A stretch of 64,000 bases of DNA, taken from assembly GCA_029255685.2 (NCBI GenBank), contig CM055319.2:19619247-19683246 (forward strand), written 5' to 3'. The position numbers were made by a program, and so were the translations under genes. Numbering within the stretch: the stretch's first letter is position 1; every line of letters begins with the position of its first letter. The notes under the pieces are model-generated. The model was not told the DNA's origin. It made no database searches and saw only the letters and a program-made list of their open reading frames with translations. Positions 33,510 to 45,812 of this stretch are shown piece by piece. Origin of the DNA: Silene conica. Taxonomy: Eukaryota > Streptophyta > Magnoliopsida > Caryophyllales > Caryophyllaceae.

Positions 33510-34020
33510 ATGGACAAACCCTGTGGAGAAGTAATGTACTTCAACGATGATGATAAGCCAGAATTTATTGAAAAATATGTTGATTGGAAATAAAGCCAGT
33601 TTCAGTCCACCACCCTATTTACAAAAGCAACTATTGAAGAGCAAATGCCCTTTGGCAGCATACCTCATCACGTACCCATTCCTCAGTTTACGAGAACTTA
33701 CTGATCATGTCTTCAATAAGCTCGATAGGCAAGGCAAAAGGAATATGGCAGAGGTCTGTAAGGCATGGGCAGGGCAGTATCTTGTTGGTACAAAAACATC
33801 TAAAGTTGACCTAGATTATGATCATGAACTTGTGAGGGAAAATCGTGGAAATCAGATATGGGTGACCAGAAACCAGAGGCTGGTGTCAATTTCCTGCTCA
33901 TGCAAGCCGCGAAAGTCTAAAGCTAAGAAGAGAAAGGGACGTTATAGGAGGGGCTGAAGCTCAAAGTATGCGTATGTTGAGAAGTCTGGCAGCGAGGGGT
34001 ACTATGACTCTGATTGCTGA
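33510..34020 (+). pseudogene. F-box-like protein B, broken
   Basis: Related to 20808-21350 and 61320-61658. The start MDKPCGEVMYFNDDDKPEF lies 35 bases right of the Athila-like element. A TAA at 33591-33593 replaces a lysine codon kept in the relatives, and a one-base shift occurs between about 33640 and 33690. The F-box-like segment LSLRELTDHVFNKLDRQGKR followed by NMAEVCKAWAG is clear (about 33687-33780), then KTSKVDLDYDHEL. A TGA interrupts near 33955, yet the same frame ends in YYDSDC, matching the YYDSD end of copy A. It faces the RPA-like gene tail to tail. Confidence 0.7.
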
Positions 34021-34876
34021 GCCTGGTAATAAGCTAACCGTTAATTTTTCTGAATATACATCTGCTATGTTTATAGCTATTGTAATGCAAGATGTTATGC
34101 ATGTTTTGAGTTAAGCACTATGTTTGTGGCTGCACTATTTCAATTTGGACTGCTCATAACATTGTTTATTTTCGATTATTAGTGCAGTTTATTTAATGAT
34201 AAGCTAATATGTTTGTAACCTGTAATATTATGTTGTTAGAATTTTGGGATTTTACCATAATCAGTAGGTAACTTGTAAGATTAATCGTCTGCCTTGGATG
34301 ATGATAGAACATGGCAATGTATATGGTTATGTTTCTTTCGTGTTTATGTTATTAGCGATTTGAATTTGATTTGTGATTAGGAAGAACATGTGACCATATA
34401 TGTCTTTCATAGTAGATACACTCCTGCATGGCGCATTACTATTAGTATAGGGTGATATGTTATTTGGGTTTTGTTGGTAATCTTCACCCTTTAACAACTT
34501 CCTTATGATAATGGTGTTATGTATTAAGCTGTGTATTGGAGCTATATATATGTGTTTATTAACGGATTGGATTGAAAGAATATTATGTATGATTTCATTG
34601 AGCAAGGCACTCAATGACATTATTGGACACCGAATCAGCACGTCTAGGGTTTATGGTTTTAGTCTATTATAGCTAGAAATCGTGGACCATCTCAAGTTAC
34701 TAATATAGAATATATAGATGAACTTGTAATATAAAGAGTTCAGGTTGACATGCCTTTGTCAACTAAGCAGTCATTAATTGTGCATACTATGAGCACTATA
34801 ACAGCAAAAGACAAATGTGTAATATAGATAGAGTTCACGTTGACGCTGGTTGTTAATTTGGGGTAGTCACTGGTTC
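34021..34876. other. Convergent spacer between F-box-like B and RPA-like gene
   Basis: AT-rich with no ORF of interest. Probably holds the 3' ends of both genes. Confidence 0.4.
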
Positions 34877-37800
34877 TTAATTTGGGGTAGACAGCACTGC
34901 AGATGGGGATCCTGACTTCTCCTTCATACACTTCCTTTTTGGGAGTTTTGGGTGTGACAAACTTATTGTCACATCTTTCCCTGAATCAACAATTGTTGGA
35001 TTACTTGGAGTCACAGGCTGTTCATCTTTAGCAGACTCATCAATACCTATTGTAGACATACGCTCGGCATGCTCAGTGCAATCAGTAGGTTTGAGTTGTT
35101 TGATGTTAATGTTCCCAACATGTTGGCCTTCTTGTGTGCTTCCTTCAATCTTTTGTTCCACAGTGAGGTCAGGACCACTACCGTCAGCACTCACTACGAC
35201 ACGCTTCATTATCGATTGCAGCACATTGTTGGTTGACAGGCTATTAGCTGGGGCTACCTGAGCTTTGAAAGGCTTTGTATCAAGTAATCCTTTGAGTGTT
35301 GTAAAGGTTGGCTCATCGGACTGCCAAGCGATACACCAGTTAATATGAGGAGTTCTACTACTTTAAAAATAATTCGAAATAAATATAGACTCACATTATG
35401 CTTCCTGTGGAATATGTCAGATGCGGACATTCTGAACAGTTGTTCAGTAATCTCTGTAAACATAGTAAATGATAGTGTTCCAGTGCCATCCGATACGTCA
35501 CAATTGAAAGTAACCCTGCATTTCACGCGAGCATTCTTAGTGGAATGTATATTTTCAAATTCACCAAGCATAGTGTTAACCCGGTCTTATTCATGAACAC
35601 AATGTACTGCCTAGTTATATATATCTTTAAAATTGTCAAATGAGCACAATTCTTACTTTGGTTCCGAGGTGCAGTTAGGTTTAGCGTAGCTATCGCAAGT
35701 ATATGTGTTGCCTGGTTGTATGTTTGACCGCTTTGAACAATTTGAGCATCCCATGTATGCATTAATTTTGTCAAAATCAACATCTGGGATAGTTACTTAT
35801 AACCAATGCCTCTCATCTTGCAAGGTTGTTTTAGCATGTTTGTAGTATTTAAGACACATTACTCTATATGTTAATCATCTTGAAATCTGTCATTTATAAT
35901 AAGTCTATGAATACAATTTGTGTTAAAACTTCTGTAGTGTTTGGACTACTGTTCCGTAGTTGCAACAGTCTGTTATGATGTAGGATTATTGATACAGTTT
36001 GAGTTGTAAATATGGTGCAGGAAATGATGCAGAAATTTTGCTACCTTTTTGGAACGAAGGGTTGAGATGGTTGTTGTACTGTCAGTGAGTACAGGCATCT
36101 TGACATTAAATAGTCGGTTTTGCAACTTCGTCATCAACGCCATAGTGTGGCTAGCCATCCTGCATATTCACGCAGTTCAAACATTAGCAGTAGTACATTT
36201 TGTCTAGATTATGTTTTATTTTTTCGCATGTAGCCTAGTTCAGTACCATGCTTTGAGAGCATCAGCTTTATCACCATCAGGTGAGTGTACAAAAACAGTT
36301 GAAGCAGATGTTGTCATTGAGAATCCTGCTACATTGCAAACTGTATTAAGATACTGCTAGATGTTGTAATGATGCAATATATTAGACTATGGAACGTGTA
36401 AATCCAGATTGACCGTAACTATCAGAACCTTTATGCATTGATACTCTGAGTGCTGTTATGCCAACTGTCCTAAATTTACCAGGTTCTGATATAAGCAGGG
36501 TGTAGTCATCCTGAACGAGATCATCCCAAACCGTGATAGACAAAGGTTGTGTAGTACTGCAGGAGCATTTATATTAGCATCAGCAGTATTATGATGTTCA
36601 ATGTTATCGATATGTAGAATAATATGTATTTCAATTACTCAAAGTACTTAGCATCAGTAACCTGTTGTCGATTAATATGACTTCACGGACAGCTGTTTCA
36701 CGGGCCTTTGATGTGACAATCTTACGTGGCTGGTCCTCTACAAAGAGTACAACACCAACTATATCTACAATGCATAAAATGTTTTTTCGTAAAACGCTAG
36801 TTACAAACAGAACACATTGTTAGTACATGCAATATATATATAGACAGATTATTATTTTGAAGTGTACCAAACATTTCACTATAGTCAGGTGTCCGAGGTA
36901 TCTGGGAAATTGGACGATAGTTAATATAAGCACATCCACCATCAACGTCCATAGGCATGATAATGGTACGTTTATTGAAGGCCATCTGATAATCTAGATC
37001 AGATTCATTTGTTTTATACTCAGGCTTAAGAGGACTTATGCTAGCATTTGATATCTCATATTTTTGATTGCGCTTGATAGCATCCTCATATATGTCAACC
37101 TAATCAGCGAAAAGAGCAGCACGCATTTTGTTCCCCTGTTTAAAACATGTTCAGCAAACCAACTTATCAAAGACAGGATTACATATGCAGAAAGCTCATC
37201 TTGGTATATCAATAATCATAATCAAGCAAACTTTAATAATCAAGGTTTCACATCTATCTATGCAATAAGTACTAATCTATGTTAACATAGGTGGATGGAT
37301 GAATAGTACACAAGAGGATAAAATGAAACATTGTGTTTAGAACATGATATTTGAAGATTTAATAACAAACGAATGATCAGAATTTTAATAACAGTAGGTC
37401 AGTAACTTTCGAGTTTCAGGCACGATGAATAGTTCCTTATTTGTCGTACTTACTATATTCATCCTTTTGTTCAAGTGGATTGATCATAATTTTTTCACTT
37501 TATAAAACACAGCAAAAAATTAAATTCATCTTCTCACTTATCATCTATGTTCATCATTGTAGTCTAGAAATCTTAATAAGAGTAGTTTAAGACTAACCAT
37601 GCAAAAGTGAATTAGGTGAAGAAATCTAATAGACATTAACTACTGATAGTTGTAGTATATGTATCTGTGTTACAAAACACTTATCTAAATGTTAGGATTT
37701 TAAGTGATTATTTATGTATAACCACTATCAAAATAATCCATTCATAGAGAGGTACACTAAAACATTCATTATCGAGAAGTAATTATCTATACATTAGGCT

Positions 37801-38108
37801 TGTTATGAAGATTTATTACTTGTTTAGAATGTTATTCATATCATGGTCAAATTAACCTAGAGACATTTAGTTATCCATAGAGGTGAAAGACGAAGAGCAC
37901 AATTGCAATGTGTCCTTGTTATATAATACGTGGTTATTAAATTTGTATGAATGGGTTCAAATACCTTATCATCTTCGAATAACAAGCTTTGGTATTTCTT
38001 CTTTACAGGAGATGCCTTTTGACGACGCTTCTCGATTACTTTCACATTGACCTTGTAGTTTTTGGTAGTGTCAGCTAACTCATCGAGGTAGACTTTACGA
38101 GGTTTCAT
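34877..38108 (-). pseudogene. RPA70-like ssDNA-binding protein, Helitron-borne
   Basis: Multi-exon relative of the large RPA subunit, which coats single-stranded DNA; RPA-like genes are known cargo of plant Helitrons. Exon 1 is 38108 to about 37967 (MKPRKVYLDELADTTKNYKV), ending AAG|GTATTT. The next exon resembles OB-fold A: GNKMRAALFAD, a TAG at 37100-37102, then VDIYEDAIKRNQKYEISNA. A later exon (about 36640-36770) has DIVGVVLFVEDQPRKIVTSK, followed by QPLSITVWDDLVQDDY (about 36500-36550). The C-terminal OB fold has a zinc-ribbon-like YMGCSNCSKR ... YTCDSY (about 35680-35760) and FNCDVSDGTGTLSFTMF (about 35490). The tail 35224-34877 is polar. The in-frame TAG, and further stops between exon-like blocks, suggest decay; exon limits are approximate. 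Confidence 0.75.
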
Positions 38109-38785
38109 TCTGTTGCAAGAGAAGATTAATAAGTGTGTATTAAATTAAATGGATCACAACATTTGAAGGAGTAACTGATGGACTTAATATCTCTAATTTC
38201 TTAAGGGTTGATGCCTACCTAAAAATTTAGAGATGTTAAGTTACAAATTCATACCTGGAAAGGGTGTGTTGGAACTTTAGCTATGTTAGACTCAGCAAGA
38301 ATATGGCAAAATATCAACTGCTTATTAATAGTGTATTTGTCCACATAATAGAGATGGAGTGTAGTATTAGTGAAAGCCCATACCAAATTATGTACAGTAG
38401 TGATTGCTTAGTAGGTTTACTGTGCACTGTGAATTACGTGGGATTGTCTGACATAGTACATTATTGGAGTATGGTGTATGTACTAATTAGCCTTGCATAA
38501 TTCAGGGATTTGTAGATTTAGCAAATCTGGTTTATTATTTAAAGTATTATAGTAGTTTGCAACAGGAAGTATTAGGTTACTGTTACGGTTCTTATATTAG
38601 ACTACATCGGTCTTTTTTTGGCCAACGCTTGTTTAACTCACCATGTTTACGTAAATGTAACAAACAACGTATTTTACCAACTACAACCGTAGGTAACCAT
38701 TGTAGATGAATTATTATCGTTTTTATGAGGTGTCGCTTGATAAGTTAAGTAGTTGATCGATCGTGATGCAGACAAAATATGTAAT
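38109..38785. other. 5' flank of the RPA-like gene
   Basis: AT-rich sequence between the RPA-like start and the gag-only copia insertion. Without that insertion it would continue into 47071-47642. No gene seen. Confidence 0.4.
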
Positions 38786-40047
38786 TGTTGGGTTTTATTA
38801 GTTACTCATAAACTAATTTTAGTCATACTAATATAATCTTTTAATTAACTCTTTAATTAACATATTATTAGGTGATCTTATGCATGCTAAAAGCGGAAAT
38901 AAGAGAGTATTCGAACCCTTACACACGGTCCAAATATTTAGCAAGGATGATCCTCCAAGTACCCAAAATAGAATACCTCCTTTGGATGCACCAAGACAAC
39001 CCCTCAATCAACCGAAACTTGAACAAGCTAGTTACAAAACCGGTTTCTCCTTAAACTATATAAGTTCTAATTATGAACTTAGTATACTAATTTATATCTC
39101 TTAATATAATTAGTATGAAAAAATTATCTTATAATATGAGAGGTTTTTATGTGTTCTCACTTGAAAATCACGGCTAACCTTAGAATGAATGGAGTATCAC
39201 ATACTTATATTATCTTATAATTATGCTTAAATTAAACAACTTAATTCAAGTGGTTATGGGGAGTGTAAAACCGGCTAGGGCATGGGAAGACACATAAGGG
39301 AACATTTTCTCTTCTCAATGTGTCTAGGGTGGCTATAGGTAATGGTCTCAAGGCACCCTTTAATGATTGTGTCTTAAGAATAATTAACACACTAATCATC
39401 CCACAACTACCTCCACTAATCCGTCCCACCTTAGCATAAAATGGACTTCATTTTATAACTTTGTCAATTGTATAATTGTACCAAGTGTGACATCTTATAT
39501 GTCACTAAATAATAAAATGTTTTAGAACATATAAAACATACAAATATTTATCATATAAATATTGTACATAATTAAATAAATCACATTTATCAATTGACAA
39601 GTAATTCGAAATTACAAATATAAAATGATAATTTATCGTCAATACGATTTACAACCTTTGTATTAATTTCAACCGAATTCATTCTAATAACGATATAATA
39701 AAATATCGTTTAATGTTTAACAATTGACACGTTTCAATTTTAAACATAAATCTTACAATAAGATTTAACCTCTAATTTCTCGATATACGAGTTTAAGGAA
39801 TATGATCAAATCATATCAATATACATTTGATCATTTTATCAATTAAGGGAATTGTCCTAAAGGTGTGACCTAAAGGGATCAACTGACCATCACCGTCATA
39901 CGACAGTAATGTCAAACTCTAGCTAGCCAATCATTACCGATTAATGTTGGTCAGTTGACTAATATAAAATCGTATCATCCCTTGCGCATTCTCGTTATGA
40001 GATTTAATTACGTGATCGCACTATTGTTGATGACACATTTCCCAACA
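38786..40047 (-). repeat. 3' LTR (by element sense) of the gag-only copia element
   Basis: 1262 bp. Differs from the partner by a 4-bp insertion near 39433 (cataaaat region) and a few substitutions. Confidence 0.93.
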
Positions 40048-42430
40048 ATCTCCCACTTGTCCTCGACAAGTGTGCGTCACCAATTCTCTTGTCCTATTAC
40101 AATCTCCCACTCAATGCAAGATGTCTCTCTGAGGTCGTACTTGCATTTGATCATATCATGAGTGGTTTCCTCGATCTGGAGAATAACTGTCTGACCGGAA
40201 TTATCTACCATAGATACCTTCCGAGCGTGGCCACGCATTTCCAGTTAACTTCTCCTCGAGTGGCCCTGAGATTTGAACAACCCTGACAAGGGGTGGACAA
40301 TTTCTATCGCACTACTTCCTTCAACTAGTCACAGTTAGTCACAACCCAAAACAATCCCATTTGACTCCAGTTACGAAAAGTCGTAGAGAATGAATCAAAG
40401 TTATGCCAGAACTGTACCATCTTGGGAGAGCAGTCTTTAGTCTAAGAATTGACTCACAAGAATACTATAGCAGCTCTCGCCACGACCCGGCTATAAAATT
40501 TCAAGAACTCTATAAGCGGTCACATTGCCCGACAGAGTGTCTCTTACAGTCTGCCTATGTGATCGACTAGTCATCACATATGACTATATGGCACTTGAAC
40601 TTGCCATCAATCGCCTCACACTCTAGTCGCTTTGAGACGTCACCTCATGTAAGCGGCTAGGGGCCATACTAAGTCAATCCAGTTCACTTATGGGGTTCAA
40701 TATTGTCTCTTACAACCCATTTGTATTCTGACAAAGTATCTTTTACTTTGAGTTAATAATAACTCAAATGATGTTGTCATGCAACAATAGTGAATACTAT
40801 CACATTGCATTTGATGCACAATCATCTATTTGTATTAGTGTTTTGCGAATAAACCTTTATTCATGCGAATAACCTTTATTCATGATAGCAAAACTTACAA
40901 CTTTTGGTCTCCTTTATTCTCATATTATCCCGTATAATATGATTCTATTTGAGTACATTTCTAGAACTCTTTCTAGATTTTGAGTTTCCTTTCCGGAGGA
41001 AAGCTCCCACTGTTATCTTATAACTTGTGACGTATCGATATACAGTCACTTATGTACTGAAAACTTTATTGTAGTCTATTTATGATTTCATCATTCTAAT
41101 AATTTTCACTCATCTTGGCTATTTGATAATGGTTTCATTCATCATTATGAATAATATATCCAACCATTCTAACTTCTAGTGGGCGACCTTTTATTATCCA
41201 TATAATAAACCTTCCCGTAAAGCTCCATCATCTTATGATATAAGGTATTTGATCATCTAGAATTGAAAACCTCTTATTCTTTACACCTTAAAGAATCACC
41301 CATTCTCTCTAAATGGCAGGCTTAATTCTTTTAATGAAAATCGCTCCCACTAAAATCAATATCTCTCGATATCTTAAATGAACCTTTCATTTCTCGCATG
41401 TTAAACTATTACTTGAATCATTATCACTATCACTATCCCTATAGTGATTTGTTTCCATTCAATCAATCATTACCTTCTTATCATGTCTTCGTTTCCTCGA
41501 GACGAAAATGACATAATAATTTCTTTATAACTACATTGAGAGGTTTGAGATGATTTCTTCTCTTTTATCTTATAAACTTAGAAAAATCATTTATTAAGGA
41601 ACCGTTTTCCTTCCGATTTCATACGGGGTTTCATGTTTCCTCTCTATGAAACAATGAACATAAAGAACCTTTCTTCGAGTGTCCTCCCGTAGTTTCTTCA
41701 GTGTCCTCTCGTAGTTTCTTCAATTCATTCATTTAGGGCTCTTCTTAAGACTCCCATGTAGGAATCTTCTCTAAGATCCTTTATTTTCATCATTGGTTTG
41801 CTAGCGAAATATTTTTCTCCCACTCTATCCTTCTAACAATAACCTTTATTCGTATAAGGATAGCTATTTCGATTAACCAATGCATATGAATGTTTGAAGT
41901 TTTATAGGTGTGATGAATACATTCTCATTTTCACTTAAAATGAAAATCTTATAATGAACTAATATTGTCTCATTTTGATTGAAAGTATCTCATGGGGTGT
42001 AGTTCTCCGTTTTAATCAACACTTTGATTGTATTATATTGATCGTATCAATAGTTTGTTGCGTGATAAAATCACCATTATTCATGTTTAAACAAGGTATG
42101 CAATTTATTTGAGAAATCAAAACATTGATTAAGAACAAAAGTAGTGACTCGGGTTGAAAACCAAGTCACCAATATCCAAAATTACAACCATTGTTTTAGG
42201 ATTTTAATCATTGTCTTACAAGAAAATAAATTGTTCCATAAATAAATGCAAAATATGAAAGAAGACGATATGAAAATTAGAGGCTAGCTCTTCAAGTCTT
42301 CGATCAATTTGGATGCTACCATAGCCATCCAAGTAAGGAACTTCAAGCTTCCTTCTCTTTGCCCTTATCATTATTAGGAGGCGCCCCTTTAAAACAATTA
42401 AAAAGGGTAAATATCAACACATTTGTATCA
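40048..42430 (-). other. Noncoding 3' region with repeated polypurine-like motifs
   Basis: Where pol would be expected there is no ORF. On the minus strand the motif gtgggag recurs (about 40050, 40107, 41005, 41345, 41820). The block 40048-40300 is clearly similar to 62647-62960 of the copia element at the window end (tcctcgagtggccctgag in both), so this is a shared 3' untranslated region. Confidence 0.65.
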
Positions 42431-43366
42431 TTATACATAAGTTGATAAATGACATGAATTTAAACGAGAATTATTACCTACGGCGGTTGCCTTCCCATTT
42501 TTGAGATCACTTAAGTATTTGGGGCAATTTCGCTTCCAATGACCGATCCTCGTGCAATAATGGCACTTGTCTTGCTCTTTAGAAGACGAGGTGGAAGCGC
42601 CTTTCGAAAAGGTCTTTTCTTTGGTCGTCTTGGGCTTGAACATTTTCTTGCCCTTGCCTTTAGAGGCATTCCTTTTGAAGCTCGTTTTCCCTTTCTTTTT
42701 GATGTTCAAAACATCCTTGGTGGAACTTTCATGAAGTCCCATGTCCCTTTCGGCTTGGACTAGCATCTTATGCAACTCGTCCAACGTGGTCTCTTGGTTT
42801 CGCATATTGAAATTCACCCGGAATTGAGCATACGCCTTAACCTTATTGAGCGAGTGAAGAACTCGGTCAATGATGAGAGAGTCGGGAACATCAACATCTT
42901 GAGCTTTTAGTGTCTCCGCGAGCTCAACAAGTTTGAGCACATGAGGGCTTATCTTATGCCCTTCCTTGAATGTAATGTCAAAGAAGGCGGAAGCCGCCTC
43001 ATATTGAATCACCCTTGGAGTTTGCGAAAACATGGTCGCAAGCTTGGTGTAAATTTCATACGATGTGGTCAACTTAATCATACTCCTTTGGAGATCCGGC
43101 TCCATGGAGAAGATGAGCACATTTTTAAGAGCGGAGGACTCTTTCATGTAGGCTTCATAGGCCTCACGAGTTTGGACCGATGAACGAGCGGTCGGAGCGG
43201 GAGGAGCGGCTTCGGATAGGTAACGACTCTTATCGTCACCTTGAGCGGCCAAAAGTAATTGCGCATCCCAATCCTTAAAGTTTGAACCATGCTTATCGAG
43301 TTTGCAACGATCCATAAAGGATCGAAGCCATGATACGTTAGTGAGAGGTGGACCGTTGGTTGCCAT
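42431..43366 (-). CDS. Copia Gag of the gag-only element
   Basis: 311 residues. The gag (UBN2-type) core starts MATNGPPLTNVSWLRSFMD and includes NFKDWDAQLLLAAQGDD and LHSLNKVKAYAQFRVNFNM. A lysine-rich linker follows, then the zinc knuckle CHYCTRIGHWKRNC near 268-281. The frame ends about 30 residues later, before any protease. No internal stop or frameshift, so a Gag product is plausible; particles would need Pol from a relative. It begins about 2.4 kb after the primer site, which is unusually far. Confidence 0.9.
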   Translation of the reverse strand: MATNGPPLTNVSWLRSFMDRCKLDKHGSNFKDWDAQLLLAAQGDDKSRYLSEAAPPAPTARSSVQTREAYEAYMKESSALKNVLIFSMEPDLQRSMIKLTTSYEIYTKLATMFSQTPRVIQYEAASAFFDITFKEGHKISPHVLKLVELAETLKAQDVDVPDSLIIDRVLHSLNKVKAYAQFRVNFNMRNQETTLDELHKMLVQAERDMGLHESSTKDVLNIKKKGKTSFKRNASKGKGKKMFKPKTTKEKTFSKGASTSSSKEQDKCHYCTRIGHWKRNCPKYLSDLKNGKATAVGNNSRLNSCHLSTYV

Positions 43367-45812
43367 TGATGATGTTGAAATTTAGACTACAAAAATAAAA
43401 GGAAAACAACATCATTTTAAAATTCGCAATTTAAACTAAAACCTTTAACAAGTTTAGTTATATATTTACTTAATGATCTCTTACCCAATTAAGTAAACAA
43501 TCCCGAGACCCAAACCCATACTAATCCGGGCACGGTGTAGCCGATTCAACCCGTATCGGTATAATTTGGTGGATTAACACTTTAATCGGTTCTACCCTTA
43601 GAACTCTCGGTCGACAATTTTCTTAAAATTATCTTTAGCCCGAACTTATTGGAACTACGGTTACGAATACTTTCGTTGAGATCAACCAAATTTCAAGGTG
43701 TAATCTTATTACCCCACTTACCCAACGTGAAAATTTTAGTACCCCGGTGTAGCCGAGCCTACGTTCTTGTGAAGAAGGGATTCATGGGTCCATACTCTTT
43801 GGTAAGGCTAAGTCTCAATATTTATATGTAAGAGATCTAGTCAAATTATTATCTATCTCCGTTTAAGTGAACTAAGTCGGTGAATTATCGATAAAATAAA
43901 AGACAAGGTCGACTAGGTCGAAACATGCATGATACGATAGTATGACGATTTGGCTATGCATGCAAACATATAAAAGCAAAATAAAAGCATAAAAAATAAA
44001 CCCTAGTATGGCCTTTCCTAGAAAAGAAATAACAAAGTACAAATTCGGAAACCAACTCCTTTGGTCCCTTGAACTTCACGAGGCACGCACTTCGAGGTAA
44101 ACACCGTCTTGATCGGAACTCCTTTCCGAATGGCACCGTCTTCAAGGAACTCCGGATTTTACAAATATTACAACTTTTCTAGTCTACTTTATACATTATA
44201 AAATAGAAATAAATTACAATTGGGTGATACGAGATCACAAAATTACAACCGAATCGGTAACCCCTTACATTACGGGAAATACCGATTTAAATCTAAGGCC
44301 ATACTAAGTAAATTACATAATTCCCAAAATTACGTAAAATAAATCATGACATTCATAATATAATATGCAATGCTTATGTAAATATGAATTAACATGCAAA
44401 CCCTAAGCCAAATCGTCCTATTTAAAACACTTATTTAAATAGTTATCGTAAACCTTGGTTTATGGAATCGCGTGTTTTAACGGTTAACAACACTATGCAT
44501 TATATGAAACGGTTTTCATCCTTAAGTTAATCATCCTAACTCGTATAGGATTCAAAATTTAGTCTTACTCAAACTTTGAACATGACTTAACTTAATATAT
44601 TTCAATATTGATCGGTATTACTCGGTTTTACGGGAAAAATAATATAAAAAACCCAAAAGAGTCATAAAAATTTCGAAAATTCAAAATTCAAATTTTGAAA
44701 ATTCCAGAATGTTCTTAAAATTTCAGAACCTTAAAAATATTAGTATTTAAACGGTTTTAACATTATTTCGAAAATAATACGTAAAACGAGCATTTTAAGT
44801 CGGAAAATTCAATAATTAACTCCATAAATGCAAATAAAATACTAATAATATTTTTACACTTTCCAAAATACTTTAAGAACACAAGATGGACAGAAAATTA
44901 AATGGTACACTGCCCAAGAGCCGAAACTTTAATAAAGACTCTTATTATTTTAATTTTAAATGCTACTTTTAACAAATTAAAAAATTAAAACAAATCTGAA
45001 ACTTTTGGCTCCCAAGAATATTTTCAAGATGAACATATCATATATGACTAATATGGGTTACATTTTTCGGCCATTTTAACAACTATTGCAAATTTTAACG
45101 ATTTACGTCATATATCGTACGATTTTAACTTTTAAAATTATTTCTCAAGCATAAAATAAGATAAAATTATCGAAAATTTTATACATGCTGGAAATAATAT
45201 ATATGACATCGTGTTAAATTTTTATGGCCAAATTCCAACTTAAACTATTAAAGTCGAAATTATGTCACTAATTACCCGATTTTTACATTAAAAATCTATA
45301 ATATTGCAATATTTGAGATAAATTTCTGGAAAATTCAAAATAATTTTTAAATATTGCATGTGACATCCTCATAAATGTTTATAGTCAAATTCATAATATA
45401 ACTATTTTAACCCATTTTTATTCATCTTATTGCATTTTAACACTTAAAATTCATATCACACGTTTTATAAGTCCATAAATTACGAAAAATCATATTCATA
45501 TTATAGAAAATACATGTGATAACATACTGAAAAATCTCGGCCAAAAGATGATTTAGCTATTTTTCCCAAAATAAACGACTTTAACCATTAAAACTTTATA
45601 AAAACCGAGATTTAATATACCATTAATCAATATTCATGCAAAATATATTGCAAATATTCTAAAACATTTTAGAAAACAGTAGGTAATCATGCTTAAATTA
45701 TTTCGTGCATATCATATATCAAACGAAAATTCCAATTTTATTTTGTTATCACTATAACTCCGTAAAAACGTAAACGGAAAGCATGCAAACAACCTATTGC
45801 TCTGATACCAAT
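43367..45812 (-). other. Long noncoding leader of the gag-only copia element
   Basis: About 2.4 kb of AT-rich sequence between the primer site (45798-45810, minus strand TGGTATCAGAGCA) and gag. No ORF of interest. An insertion-swollen leader or displaced packaging region is possible. Confidence 0.5.
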
